Position numbers and translations under genes: made by a program
Assembly (NCBI GenBank): GCA_038329845.1
Contig: JBBQNJ010000051.1
Coordinates: 1-35,733 of the forward strand
Reading direction: 5' to 3'
Length of the DNA: 35,733 bases
Source of the DNA: JBBQNJ01 sp038329845
GTDB lineage: Bacteria > Planctomycetota > Phycisphaerae > Tepidisphaerales > Tepidisphaeraceae
Part shown: in pieces, positions 16,701-24,801 of the stretch
Layout: every line of letters starts with the position of its first letter
Numbering within the stretch: position 1 is the stretch's first letter
Notes under the pieces: generated by a model
What the model was told of the DNA's origin: nothing
Seen by the model: only the letters and a program-made list of their open reading frames with translations
Databases searched by the model: none

Positions 16701-17594
16701 TCACGTTTCTTTGTATCGCGGTCCTTCGGCCCAGTTCAGCTTTTCTCCGAGCGTGCGCCATTCGCGCGAGTCGGGGTTCTCCAGCAGTCGCACGTCATCG
16801 CCGGCGCGGCGCACTACCACTTTTTCACCGGCGCACAGCCGCGTCGAGGCCTGCCCGTCGCAGAACATCGTCGTCCCCTCGTTGACGCTCGCCGCGGTGA
16901 TCACCACGGTGCTGGACGGGGCGATCACCATCGGACGAAACGACAGGCTGTGCGGGCAGATCGGGGTGATGCACAGGCAATCGACGTTGGGGGAGATGAT
17001 CGGCCCGCCGGCCGAGATGTTGTAGGCGGTCGATCCGCTGGCGGTCGCCACGATCAAGCCATCGCCAAAATATCGCACCCCCTCGTCGCTGTCGGCGCTG
17101 ATGCGCAGCTCGATCATGTTGAACGGCGCCCCGGCGGTGACGACCGCGTCGTTGAGCGCCACCGACTCGAACCGCCGCCGCCGCCTCACCTCGGCGCAGT
17201 CCATCGGCGCGCAGTCCCGCGCGGCTGATGGATCGAGAACCGATGCCTCGAGCATCAGCCGGGAACTAATCGGCAGTCGCCCGGCGAAGTGGGCCTCGAG
17301 ATAGGTGCGGTAATTTTCCGGCGTAAAACTGGCGAGAAATCCCAATCGTCCGAAGTTCACGCCCATCATCGGCACGCGGCTGCCGACGGCCCGGCGGGCC
17401 GCCGACAACAGCGTCCCGTCGCCGCCGAGGACCAGCACGAAATCAGCCTCGAGCCGGTCAAGGGCCGGCCCGGTGTCGGACCAGTCGGTCTCGACCCCGA
17501 CGACCTCGGCGCGCTGCTTCAACCAAGGGATCAGCGCCTCGACTTCAGGCTTGACCCGCGGCTTGGCGAGATTGGCGACAATGAAGACCCGCAC
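16701..17594 (-). CDS. nadK: NAD kinase
   Basis: 297 residues, a usual length for bacterial NAD kinase, which phosphorylates NAD to NADP in the cytoplasm. GGDGTLL (57-63) is the signature with the catalytic Asp, ALND is at 146-149, SGSTAYN at 186-192 and PICPHSLSFRP at 211-221. FGRLGFLASF follows the first motif as expected. An insertion (DPSAARDCAPMDCAEVRRRRR, cut here into AARDCAPMDCAEV and RRRRR) lies at ~121-141 before the ALND block. The start ATG has no strong Shine-Dalgarno. Upstream lie 192 bp with two direct repeats and then hicB. Confidence 0.92.
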   Translation of the reverse strand: MRVFIVANLAKPRVKPEVEALIPWLKQRAEVVGVETDWSDTGPALDRLEADFVLVLGGDGTLLSAARRAVGSRVPMMGVNFGRLGFLASFTPENYRTYLEAHFAGRLPISSRLMLEASVLDPSAARDCAPMDCAEVRRRRRFESVALNDAVVTAGAPFNMIELRISADSDEGVRYFGDGLIVATASGSTAYNISAGGPIISPNVDCLCITPICPHSLSFRPMVIAPSSTVVITAASVNEGTTMFCDGQASTRLCAGEKVVVRRAGDDVRLLENPDSREWRTLGEKLNWAEGPRYKET

Positions 17595-17690
17595 CGGTAA
17601 TGTATTTCACCCGCCCGACCCGCTGCGCACAAGCGGCGAGCAGCGCCGGCACGCATCCAGGAGCGTGCTTCCACCAGAAGTGTCGGAGGG

Positions 17691-17798
17691 GGCAAACAAG
17701 ATTCGCGATCCAAGTTAGTCACGACGCTGGTTCCCGGCGCGAATGGCCACCGTCACCGCCACGGCAAACAAGATTCGCGATCCAAGTTAGTCACGACG
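17691..17798. repeat. Pair of 36-bp perfect direct repeats separated by 36 bp
   Basis: The 36 bases at 17691-17726 recur exactly at 17763-17798; they begin GGCAAACAAGATTCGCGATC and end AGTTAGTCACGACG. The second copy contains the last codons and stop (TAA, 17789-17787) of hicB. The 36-bp space between copies is not repeated. No third copy was seen in the window. Confidence 0.85.
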
Positions 17799-18251
17799 GA
17801 CCCCGACCCGATGGGTTTGTTTCTCGGCCATGCTGCGCGCCGCGGCGCGGATGAACTGCGACAGGCCTTCGCCACGCATTTTCGCCGCGGCCTCGAACGC
17901 GAGTTTCTCGTAAGCGGAAACGCGCAGGTTGAGTTGCACGAGCCGCGACTCGGTTGCCGCCGCGGCCGGCGGGGTTTGTCCGCGTTCGAGCATGAATGCG
18001 ACAACCGCGGCCATCGAAGCCTTCACGGATTCCAAACATTCGCCCGGGGTCTGGCCGTCACCCAGGGCGTTGGGCATTTCCAGGCCGCGCCCGTAGTAGC
18101 AGTCCGCCTCGCGGCGCATCACCACCTGGTATCGGCGCGCCAGTCTTCTCGCCTGTTCGAGAATCACCGGCGCGAACGGGCGATCCAGGCGATCAGCCTT
18201 CGTACCGCTCTTCGCCTTCGATCCGCTTCTGGATTTCACGAAGGTAGCCAT
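17787..18251 (-). CDS. hicB: HicB-like antitoxin
   Basis: 154 residues. The partial RNase H-like HicB domain is recognised from YQVVMRREADCYYGRGLEMP, ALGDGQTPGECLESVKASM and VVAFMLERGQTPP (~42-106). The C-terminal part (RLVQLNLRVSAYEKLAFEAAA, LSQFIRAAARSM) is a ribbon-helix-helix-like DNA-binding segment. HicB proteins neutralise HicA and repress their own operon. The ATG at 18251 lies inside hicA, giving a 59-bp overlap, and has AAAGGA upstream. The 30-residue basic N-terminal extension is unusual compared with short HicB proteins, but DRPFAPVILEQARR appears to be conserved in type. The 3' end lies in a duplicated 36-bp repeat. Confidence 0.8.
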   Translation of the reverse strand: MATFVKSRSGSKAKSGTKADRLDRPFAPVILEQARRLARRYQVVMRREADCYYGRGLEMPNALGDGQTPGECLESVKASMAAVVAFMLERGQTPPAAAATESRLVQLNLRVSAYEKLAFEAAAKMRGEGLSQFIRAAARSMAEKQTHRVGVRRD

Positions 18252-18411
18252 GTTTCACCATTCCTTTATGAACGGGGACCGACAGATGATGCGCTTCCCC
18301 CGGTTTGGTGAAGATGTAATGAGATGGGGCGATCCGGGCCAGCGTCCATCCATGTCTCTTCAGCAAACGCCTTACTTCGGCGAACCGCGTCGGGCTTGCT
18401 ATAAACTGCAG
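18193..18411 (-). CDS. hicA: HicA-like mRNA interferase toxin with non-canonical start
   Basis: The frame reads QFIASPTRFAEVRRLLK, RHGWTLARIAPSHYIF, TKPGEAHHLSVPVHKGM and VKHGYLREIQKRIEGEE before TGA at 18195-18193. This is the HicA double-stranded-RNA-binding-like fold; His in PSHYIF corresponds to the catalytic His. No ATG, GTG or TTG lies before the conserved SPTRFAEVR part: the frame opens after a TAG at ~18423 and offers only ATT, ATA and CTG (CTG 18411 is used here, 72 residues). A TTG further in would give a 57-residue form lacking the first helix. The candidate -10 box (TATACT) overlaps the chosen CTG, so the true start is unresolved, or the gene is damaged at its 5' end. Confidence 0.65.
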   Translation of the reverse strand: MQFIASPTRFAEVRRLLKRHGWTLARIAPSHYIFTKPGEAHHLSVPVHKGMVKHGYLREIQKRIEGEERYEG

Positions 18412-18437
18412 TATAGCAATCTTCTATACTCAGGCAA
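18396..18437 (-). promoter_or_regulatory. hicAB promoter with palindromic operator
   Basis: On the minus strand TTGCCT, 16 bases, then TATACT (18415-18410) form a plausible promoter. Around the -10 is the inverted repeat TTGCTATA (18419-18412) and TATAGCAA (18403-18396), 8 of 8 paired with an 8-base centre. It is a likely site for HicB autorepression. Confidence 0.55.
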
Positions 18438-18493
18438 GGCGGTGACGCGCCATGTTAAGCTTATCATCCGGCTCTTATTGCCGGGGCAGACGG

Positions 18494-18877
18494 TCAGCCC
18501 ATCGCCGCGTTGACGGCCTCTTTTTGGGTCGGCTTGATTGTCAGCAGTTTTTCCAGCTTCACGATCTTGATCAACTGCATCAGGCGTTCGCCGACACTGC
18601 ACAGAATGAGCTGCCCGCCCTTGGACTTGGCGAGTCGCTTATGCAGTCCGATAATCAGGCCAATGGCCTGTGACGAGAGGTATTGCACCCGCTCGAAATC
18701 GAGGATGATCAGTCGGCGATCCTGCTCGTCGATCAGCGAGTAAAGCCGTTGGGAGAGCTTTTCCAGCACGATTACGTCCATCAGTGAGGCAGTGCGAAAC
18801 TCGACGATGGTCCATTTGCCCATCGGGCGCACGGAAAGGGGAATCTGGCGATCCTGCCCGAGGGCTTGTGGGTCCAT
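18494..18877 (-). CDS. STAS-domain anti-sigma-factor antagonist
   Basis: 127 residues, one STAS domain, as in SpoIIAA and RsbV. The segment YLSSQAIGLIIGLHKRL (66-82) contains Ser68, aligned with the phosphorylated serine of SpoIIAA. RRLIILDFERV and GQLILCSVGERL are the flanking strands. These proteins bind an anti-sigma kinase when unphosphorylated. The start ATG 18877 lacks a good Shine-Dalgarno; Met19 (MGKWTIVEF) is an alternative. It is divergent from a receiver/PP2C phosphatase 137 bp away that could remove its phosphate, so the two probably form a partner-switching module; no RsbW-like kinase is present in the window. Confidence 0.8.
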   Translation of the reverse strand: MDPQALGQDRQIPLSVRPMGKWTIVEFRTASLMDVIVLEKLSQRLYSLIDEQDRRLIILDFERVQYLSSQAIGLIIGLHKRLAKSKGGQLILCSVGERLMQLIKIVKLEKLLTIKPTQKEAVNAAMG

Positions 18878-18964
18878 GGCTCATGTATCGAATATCTTTC
18901 TCGCCGAATCAAGTTGCTCGCCGGGCGGTGGGGGGATCAAATACTCGAATTCGACCGCGCCGTT

Positions 18965-18976
18965 CCCTTGCAAGGG
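18965..18976. promoter_or_regulatory. 12-bp perfect palindrome in the STAS/phosphatase divergent gap
   Basis: CCCTTGCAAGGG lies 39 bp before the phosphatase start codon. It may be an operator or chance; nothing else supports it. Confidence 0.25.
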
Positions 18977-19014
18977 GAGCCTCGGGCGACGGCGCGGTGT
19001 GAAACGGAGATGCG

Positions 19015-20292
19015 ATGACCCTGCCTGAATCCGGCGATCGGGGTTCGCCCGGCGCTAATGCCTTCTCGGACATTCTCGTCGTCGATGACGACGAGATGAA
19101 TCGGGACGTCTTGGACCGGCGCCTGCGCCGCGCCGGACATCGAGTAGTACTGTCCTGCGACGGGCCCGAGGCCCTGCGCCGGCTGGGCGAGGGATCGTTC
19201 GATCTGGTCGTGCTGGACGTGATGATGCCCGGCATGAGCGGGCTGGAGGTTCTCAAGACGATCCGCGACACCCGCGGCAGCCACGAACTGCCCGTGATCA
19301 TGGCCACGGCACGGGGCCAAAGCGAGGATGTGGTCGAGGCGCTGCGGCTGGGGGCCAACGATTACGTCACCAAGCCGCTGGATTGGCCGGTTGCCTTGGC
19401 GCGGATCGAGGGGGCGCTGCTGCTCAAGCGCTTGATCGATCAGGCCCGCCGGCTTGAGCGCGAACTGGTGATGCGCAACGAACTGCTCGAACGGGCAAAT
19501 CGGAAAATGAAGCGCGATCTCGACGCCGCGGCCCGCATCCAGCGGTCGCTGCTTCCCGGGACGCTGGCGCCTATCGAAGGCGCGACCATCGAGTGGACGG
19601 TTGCGCCCTGCGACGAGCTGGCCGGCGACACGCTGCATATCCGCCGCCTGGATGAATGCCACGTCTCGATGGGATTGATCGATGTCAGCGGGCATGGGGT
19701 TCCGGCGGCGCTGCTGGCGGTGACGCTCGCCCGACTGCTCGCCGGGGGCGATGAGGACTCGATCCTCCGCGGTGCTGGCGAGCCTGCGTCACCGGCCGAG
19801 GTGCTGGCGGCGCTCAACCGGCGATTCCCGATGGATCGCGGCACCAGCCAGTATTTCACCATGGTGTACGCGGTGTTCGACTCGCGACGGCGACGGCTTC
19901 GCTGCGCCAGCGCCGGCCATCCCGGGCCGATCCTGCTGCGTGCCGGGCAACTGCCGCGAATCCTTCCCGCCGATGGCGTGGCGATCGGTTTCGACGATTC
20001 GCCAGAGTATCGTGAGCGGATTCTCGAACTATCGCCGGGGGATCGGGTGATCTTTCACTCCGACGGCGTTGAAGAGGCGATCAGCCCGTCCGGCGAACTG
20101 TTTGGCATGGCTCGGTTTATCCACACGCTTCTGGCCTGCTCCGAGCGCCCGCTCACCGAAACGCTCGAGCAGGTCCGCCAGACGCTGCAAGTCTGGAGCG
20201 AAGGACCGCTGCGCGACGATGTATCGTTGCTGGGGCTGGAAATCGCTCCAGCGGCCGGATCGGCGGCGAATGTGGGTTCGGGCGAATCCTAG
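19015..20292 (+). CDS. Response regulator with PP2C (RsbU/SpoIIE-type) phosphatase output domain
   Basis: 425 residues. The receiver domain (18-135) has the acidic DDD at 24-26, the phosphoacceptor Asp68 in VVLDVMMPG and Lys120 in YVTKPLDW. A helical linker (~140-175) leads to the PP2C-type domain: DLDAAARIQRSLLP, ELAGDTLHI with metal-binding Asp205, DVSGHGVPAALL with Asp223, FHSDGVEEA and RDDVSLLGLEI. The Asp metal ligands are therefore present, although the usual GGDYYD motif is changed to AGDTLHI. It likely dephosphorylates the STAS antagonist encoded divergently. The ATG has GGAG upstream (ACGGAGATGCG). It ends tail to tail with the comF-like gene, with 4 bp overlap. Confidence 0.85.
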   Translation: MTLPESGDRGSPGANAFSDILVVDDDEMNRDVLDRRLRRAGHRVVLSCDGPEALRRLGEGSFDLVVLDVMMPGMSGLEVLKTIRDTRGSHELPVIMATARGQSEDVVEALRLGANDYVTKPLDWPVALARIEGALLLKRLIDQARRLERELVMRNELLERANRKMKRDLDAAARIQRSLLPGTLAPIEGATIEWTVAPCDELAGDTLHIRRLDECHVSMGLIDVSGHGVPAALLAVTLARLLAGGDEDSILRGAGEPASPAEVLAALNRRFPMDRGTSQYFTMVYAVFDSRRRRLRCASAGHPGPILLRAGQLPRILPADGVAIGFDDSPEYRERILELSPGDRVIFHSDGVEEAISPSGELFGMARFIHTLLACSERPLTETLEQVRQTLQVWSEGPLRDDVSLLGLEIAPAAGSAANVGSGES

Positions 20293-21080
20293 ATGATGGT
20301 GAACCCGCGCCCGCGCGGATCGGCGACGGCCAGCACGATCGCCGAGATCGCCAGAGGCTCGAGTGCCCCCAGCGTGCGGGCGGCTTCGCGCAGCGTCGCG
20401 CCGGTGGTCATTACATCGTCCACCAGCACCAGGCGCTTGCCCGCGATTGCCTCGGGTCGATCCACCGCGAACGCCCCGCGAATGTTTTCGGCCCGCGCCG
20501 TCCGCGCATGAAACCGCGTCTGGCTGGTCGTGTCGCGCACCCGAATCAGCGATGAGCGCACCCGCAGCCTGGGATTGCCGACCCGGCGTCCGGCCCGGGT
20601 GAGCCGCACCGCAAGCACGTCGGCCTGGTTGAATCCCCGCGCGATCTGCCGGTGCCAGTGCAGCGGAACCGGCACGATCGCATCGGCATCGTTCAGCACC
20701 TCGGCGACATCCCCTCGCCGCGCCAGCCGGTCGGAAAGATGCTCCAGCAGAGTCCAACGGGAATGATACTTGGCGTGGTGGACCAGGGCCTTGAGCGGTC
20801 CATCAAATACCCCCATGCAGGCGATGTCATCCAGCGGATGCAGCCCCTTATCGCGGCAATAGGGGCACAGCGACACCGACTCTGGCAAGGGAGCAGCGCA
20901 TCGCGGGCATCGCCCGTACGCCTCGATTTGAGCAAGCTCCGCGTCGCACGCATCGCACAGCAGCGATCCGCTGTCGCACTCGCGCCGGCAGACGGCGCAC
21001 GCCCCTGGATAGCACATCTCCACCACGTCGCGCCACCACCGGAGCGACGCCGAAACAATTGCGCCTCGCATGGGCGGCAT
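20289..21080 (-). CDS. ComF-family phosphoribosyltransferase-like protein
   Basis: 263 residues. The N-terminal part has a double zinc-ribbon (CAVCRREC, LCDAC, CPRCAAPLP, LCPYC). The C-terminal phosphoribosyltransferase domain shows PVPLHWHRQIARGFNQADVL and the PRPP-binding loop VLVDDVMTTGAT. ComF is associated with DNA uptake in naturally competent bacteria, but the family is also found widely in others and its reaction is not settled. No other competence gene is seen here. The gene stands alone on the minus strand; 118 bp without visible features separate its start from the efflux permease gene. Confidence 0.85.
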   Translation of the reverse strand: MPPMRGAIVSASLRWWRDVVEMCYPGACAVCRRECDSGSLLCDACDAELAQIEAYGRCPRCAAPLPESVSLCPYCRDKGLHPLDDIACMGVFDGPLKALVHHAKYHSRWTLLEHLSDRLARRGDVAEVLNDADAIVPVPLHWHRQIARGFNQADVLAVRLTRAGRRVGNPRLRVRSSLIRVRDTTSQTRFHARTARAENIRGAFAVDRPEAIAGKRLVLVDDVMTTGATLREAARTLGALEPLAISAIVLAVADPRGRGFTII

Positions 21081-21198
21081 TCTACCCGTTCATCGGAAGA
21101 GTCAGTCAAACAAGGGCAATTCTCGACAGCGATTGCACGTTCCGCGGCAATGCGCCTGGGGATCATGGTTGAACCGCGACGGAATCCGGGGGAACCTG

Positions 21199-24100
21199 TC
21201 ATGAACCGGAGAACATCCGGCGCAGGCGGTCCTGGGCATCGAGCATCAGGCTCATTAATGACGGGGTGAGGAACAGGGTGAAAATCGTGCTGAGCAGCAG
21301 CCCGCCGATCACCACGGCACCCAGGCCGCGGTAGAGCTCGGACCCGGCGCCGCCGAACACCACCAGCGGGGTCATCCCCGCCACCGAGGTGATCACGCTC
21401 ATGAAAATCGGCCGCACGCGCGTCTGGGTGCTCAAGGCGATGGCGCGGCGGCGATCGGTTTCGCCGGCACGCAGATAGTTCAGCGCCTGGTGGACGATAA
21501 GGATGGGATTGTTGACGATGATCCCCACGAGAATGACGAACCCGAGCATGGTCAGCACATCCAGCAGGGCCGACGGGACGAAGTGGTGCAGGATTGCCAT
21601 CCCAATGAACCCGCCGACCAGCGCGAACGGGACGGTCATGATGATCACGAAGGGATAAATCCAGCTCTCGAACAGTGCCGCCAGCAACAAATAGGTGACG
21701 ACAGCGGCGAGGATGAACCCGGGGACGAACGCCCGCATGAACTCGCGCAACTTATCGGCGCTGCCGGTCAATTGGATCGACACCTCGGGTGGGATCACTC
21801 CGTTTTGGCGCAGCGGCGCGACGATCTCCTGCTCGATGATCGTCTGGGCTTCCTGGATCGTCATTCCCGGCGGCAGGGGGACGCCCAGGGTAACCGCGGG
21901 CTGGCGCTCGACCCGGTTGATCTGCTGCGCCGCCGACAGATTCAGCAACGTGGCCACGCTGGACATCGGCAGCGGTCGCCCATCGGCTCCGACCATCGGG
22001 ACATCGCGCAGATCATCGGAAATCACCGGTTTTTTCGCAGACATCACGACCAGGTCGATCGCTTTCCCACCCAGTCGATAGTCACCGATAATCTGCCCGT
22101 CCACCGCCACCTGTGTCATTTCGCGGATCACCCCGGTGGAGATGCCCGCCGCCGCGGCCCGCACCCGGTCGGGCACGATCCGCAGCTCCGGACGACCGAG
22201 GCTGAAGTTGGTCGGATCCGCCTGGACGTACACGCCGAACCGCTGGATCGCGGAACCCTGGATGATACCCGCGGCCATGCGCACCTTGTCATAATCCAGC
22301 CCGGTCACGTTCAGTTCAACGCTATTGCCGCTGGTGCGCCCGAGCCTGAAGATCGGCACCTGCTGAGCGAAGCCGAACGTGCCGGGGATCCCTTGCAGCG
22401 AGCCGTTCATCAACGTGGTTAGGTCCGAAACATTATCGGGATCCTGTGTGCTGGCGCCCATGAACGCGATCCCGCGGAACGCGACGAAAAAGAAGTTCTC
22501 GATCGCCGGCGGATTGGCGGCTTTGAGTGCCGCGACGCGCTGCGACATCTGCTCGTATCCCGATTGCGCCTGGGCGAGTTGCCGCTCCAGCGGCCGCAGG
22601 GCCCCGGCCTGCGCATCGGGCGGGGTTTTGGACTTGATCTCCGTGATTTGCGCCTCGAGCGCGCTGATTCCCCCGCGCATCTGCGCTACCTGTTGTTCCA
22701 TCCCGGGAAGGACGAACTGCGCGATCGTCTTGCGCCAGTTCGCCTGCAAAGCGGCCAGTTCCGGCGAGCCCTGCATCACATTCCACCACGGCGACAAATG
22801 CGACTCGACCTGCCGCGCCATGCCGCGGAATTCGTCGATGTTGTATCCCGGCGGCGGAGACAGAATGGCGAACACGAAGTTCTGATTTCCCGCCGGGAGA
22901 TAGGTCTGCGGCGGCACCAGCGCCCAACTCAGGTACGTCGCCGTGCCGGTCATCACAATGACCAGCGCCAGCCGCCGGAACACGCCGCCGGTAAGCCAAT
23001 AAACCATGCGATAGAACAGGTGGCTCAACGCCGCCCCGCCATGGCTCAGGGGGCGGGTCAGTCGTCCGAGGAACGTCTGCGATTCGCTCTCGGCGGCCTC
23101 GACGGCGAACCCACCGGGCATTTTCCGCAGGAAAATCGCCGCCAGCATCGGGATGAACGTCGGGGAGACCGCCAGATAAAGCGCCATCGAAATGGTGATG
23201 GCCACGGCGATGTCGCGGAAGAGCTGGCCCGCCTCTTCCTGGATAAACAGAATCGGGACGAAGACCGCGACATTGGTCAGGATCGATGCGACGATCGCGC
23301 CCCACACCTCGCGCGCCCCGTCGATTGCCGCCCGCACGCGATCCTTGCCCATTTCCCGATGACGGAAAATGTTCTCCAGCACCACGATTGCGTTGTCGAT
23401 CCCGATCCCGACCGAAAACGTCAGCCCGGCCATCGAGATCACATTGAGATTCCGCCCGGCCAGCGCCATGCCCAAAAATGTGCCGATCACGCTGATGGGG
23501 ATGCTGGTGGCGATGACCAACGTCGCCCCGACACTTCGCAGGGCCAAAAACAGCACCGCTCCAGCGAGAATCGCCCCGATGACCAGGTCATGGCGGGCGT
23601 TGTCGATCGAGCGCTGGACGTACTCGCTTTCGTCGTAGACCTGGTGCAGTTCCAGCCCCAGGCCGCGGGCAGCGAGGACTTCACGGTTGACCTTCTCGAT
23701 CGCCTTTTTCAGCCCCGCCATCACTTCAAGCACGTTCGATCCAGTTTCGCGCTTGGCGTTGACCGCGATCACGTCGCTGCCGCTGGATCGAACGAATCCC
23801 ACGGGTTTGCGGAACCCCAGGCTCACCTCGGCCACGTCACGCACGTACACCGGTGCCCCGGCATCGGTGTAGGCCACCACCGTGTCGCGGATCTCCTGGG
23901 GATCGGAATACTGCCCGACGGCGCGGATGCTGGTGTCACGCTTGCCCTCGGTGACCGTGCCGGCGGTCACGTTGGAATTCTCGCGGCGCAACGCCTCGTC
24001 GAATGCGGCGATGCTGATCCCGCGCGCCGCCAGGCGCTCGAGGTCCACCCGGACCTGCATCTCACGCTGACGCCCGCCAAGCACGCTCACCTGCTCGACG

Positions 24101-24681
24101 CCCGGCACGCGCTCGAGGATCGGTTTGACCTCGTCGTCCATAAAGTCCTGGAGCTGGGTCACGTCCCCGTCATAGCCGGGGATATGCGTCGCCGCGGCGC
24201 GGGTCGTCGAAGTCGAATCGGCGCTGGTGGGCCGAAGCGTCAGCCAGGCGATCGGCGAATCGGCGCTGGGGTTCACCGCCGCCACCACCGGCTCATCCAC
24301 GTCCTGCGGATATTGCGGCACCTGGCGCAGCTTGTCGCGCACCTCGTTCAGCGCCGCCTCGCGGTCGATCCCCACGAAAAACTGAAGCTCGATCGAGCCT
24401 TCGCCTTCCTGGCTCTTGCTCACCATCTCGCGCAAGCCCCCGACCGTCTTGAGGACCTCTTCCTGCTCCTCGATGATCTCCTGCTCGATCTCCTGCGGGC
24501 TGGCACCGAACCAGTTGGTCGTGACCGTAATCACCGGCTGATCGACATCGGGGGTCAATTGGATCGGCAGGCGCAGAAAGTCATACACGCCCAGCAGGCC
24601 CAGCGATCCGAAGATCAGGATCAGCAAGACGATGACGGTGATCGCCACCGGGCGACGAATGGATGTTTCAACGATGTCCAT
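21199..24681 (-). CDS. RND efflux transporter permease (AcrB/HAE1-like)
   Basis: 1160 residues in the inner membrane, driven by protons. The N-terminus IRRPVAITVIVLLILIFGSL is the first membrane helix, followed by LPIQLTPDVDQPVITVTTNW, typical of the family. Helix 4 carries VGIGIDNAIVVLEN: Asp429 is kept and the second Asp of AcrB is Asn430, a substitution seen in many RND pumps. The later helix has GIIVNNPILIVHQ. Residues ~632-727 are an extra segment in the second periplasmic part, predicted coiled coil (MEQQVAQMRGGISALEAQIT, LRPLERQLAQAQSGYEQMS), making the protein longer than the usual ~1040 residues. The adaptor gene lies 120 bp upstream on the same strand. No outer-membrane factor is adjacent. 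Confidence 0.88.
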   Translation of the reverse strand: MDIVETSIRRPVAITVIVLLILIFGSLGLLGVYDFLRLPIQLTPDVDQPVITVTTNWFGASPQEIEQEIIEEQEEVLKTVGGLREMVSKSQEGEGSIELQFFVGIDREAALNEVRDKLRQVPQYPQDVDEPVVAAVNPSADSPIAWLTLRPTSADSTSTTRAAATHIPGYDGDVTQLQDFMDDEVKPILERVPGVEQVSVLGGRQREMQVRVDLERLAARGISIAAFDEALRRENSNVTAGTVTEGKRDTSIRAVGQYSDPQEIRDTVVAYTDAGAPVYVRDVAEVSLGFRKPVGFVRSSGSDVIAVNAKRETGSNVLEVMAGLKKAIEKVNREVLAARGLGLELHQVYDESEYVQRSIDNARHDLVIGAILAGAVLFLALRSVGATLVIATSIPISVIGTFLGMALAGRNLNVISMAGLTFSVGIGIDNAIVVLENIFRHREMGKDRVRAAIDGAREVWGAIVASILTNVAVFVPILFIQEEAGQLFRDIAVAITISMALYLAVSPTFIPMLAAIFLRKMPGGFAVEAAESESQTFLGRLTRPLSHGGAALSHLFYRMVYWLTGGVFRRLALVIVMTGTATYLSWALVPPQTYLPAGNQNFVFAILSPPPGYNIDEFRGMARQVESHLSPWWNVMQGSPELAALQANWRKTIAQFVLPGMEQQVAQMRGGISALEAQITEIKSKTPPDAQAGALRPLERQLAQAQSGYEQMSQRVAALKAANPPAIENFFFVAFRGIAFMGASTQDPDNVSDLTTLMNGSLQGIPGTFGFAQQVPIFRLGRTSGNSVELNVTGLDYDKVRMAAGIIQGSAIQRFGVYVQADPTNFSLGRPELRIVPDRVRAAAAGISTGVIREMTQVAVDGQIIGDYRLGGKAIDLVVMSAKKPVISDDLRDVPMVGADGRPLPMSSVATLLNLSAAQQINRVERQPAVTLGVPLPPGMTIQEAQTIIEQEIVAPLRQNGVIPPEVSIQLTGSADKLREFMRAFVPGFILAAVVTYLLLAALFESWIYPFVIIMTVPFALVGGFIGMAILHHFVPSALLDVLTMLGFVILVGIIVNNPILIVHQALNYLRAGETDRRRAIALSTQTRVRPIFMSVITSVAGMTPLVVFGGAGSELYRGLGAVVIGGLLLSTIFTLFLTPSLMSLMLDAQDRLRRMFSGS

Positions 24682-24706
24682 GCGGAAGTTCGCTCAACGG
24701 GCAGAG

Positions 24707-24787
24707 AATGACAAAGGAGGATGACAAAGGGGTCAAGGATGACAACGAGGTCAGGTCCGAGGATGACAAAGGGGTCAGGTCCGGAGG
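24707..24787. repeat. Four short imperfect tandem repeats between adaptor and permease genes
   Basis: Units begin ATGACAAAGG at 24708, 24721, 24739 (ATGACAACGA) and 24763, with lengths of 13-25 bp; the longer ones end GGTCAGGTCCGAGG. They occupy most of the 120-bp gap between the two genes of the efflux operon. On the minus strand the unit reads GACCTGACCCCTTTGTCAT. Confidence 0.7.
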
Positions 24788-24801
24788 ATCGCGGCGACGG
24801 C

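Noticed and set aside
17691..17798. CRISPR array
   Set aside because: Only two repeats, one overlapping the hicB coding end, and no cas gene nearby.
23380..23430. Loss of proton-relay Asp in the RND permease (Asn430) as evidence of inactivity
   Set aside because: Asp-Asn in place of Asp-Asp at this site is common in active families, so it is not reported as a defect.
22564..24711. Long open frame antisense to the RND permease
   Set aside because: It mirrors a clearly conserved membrane protein, is full of His/Arg/Asp/Gln composition and lacks any domain; a product of high GC.
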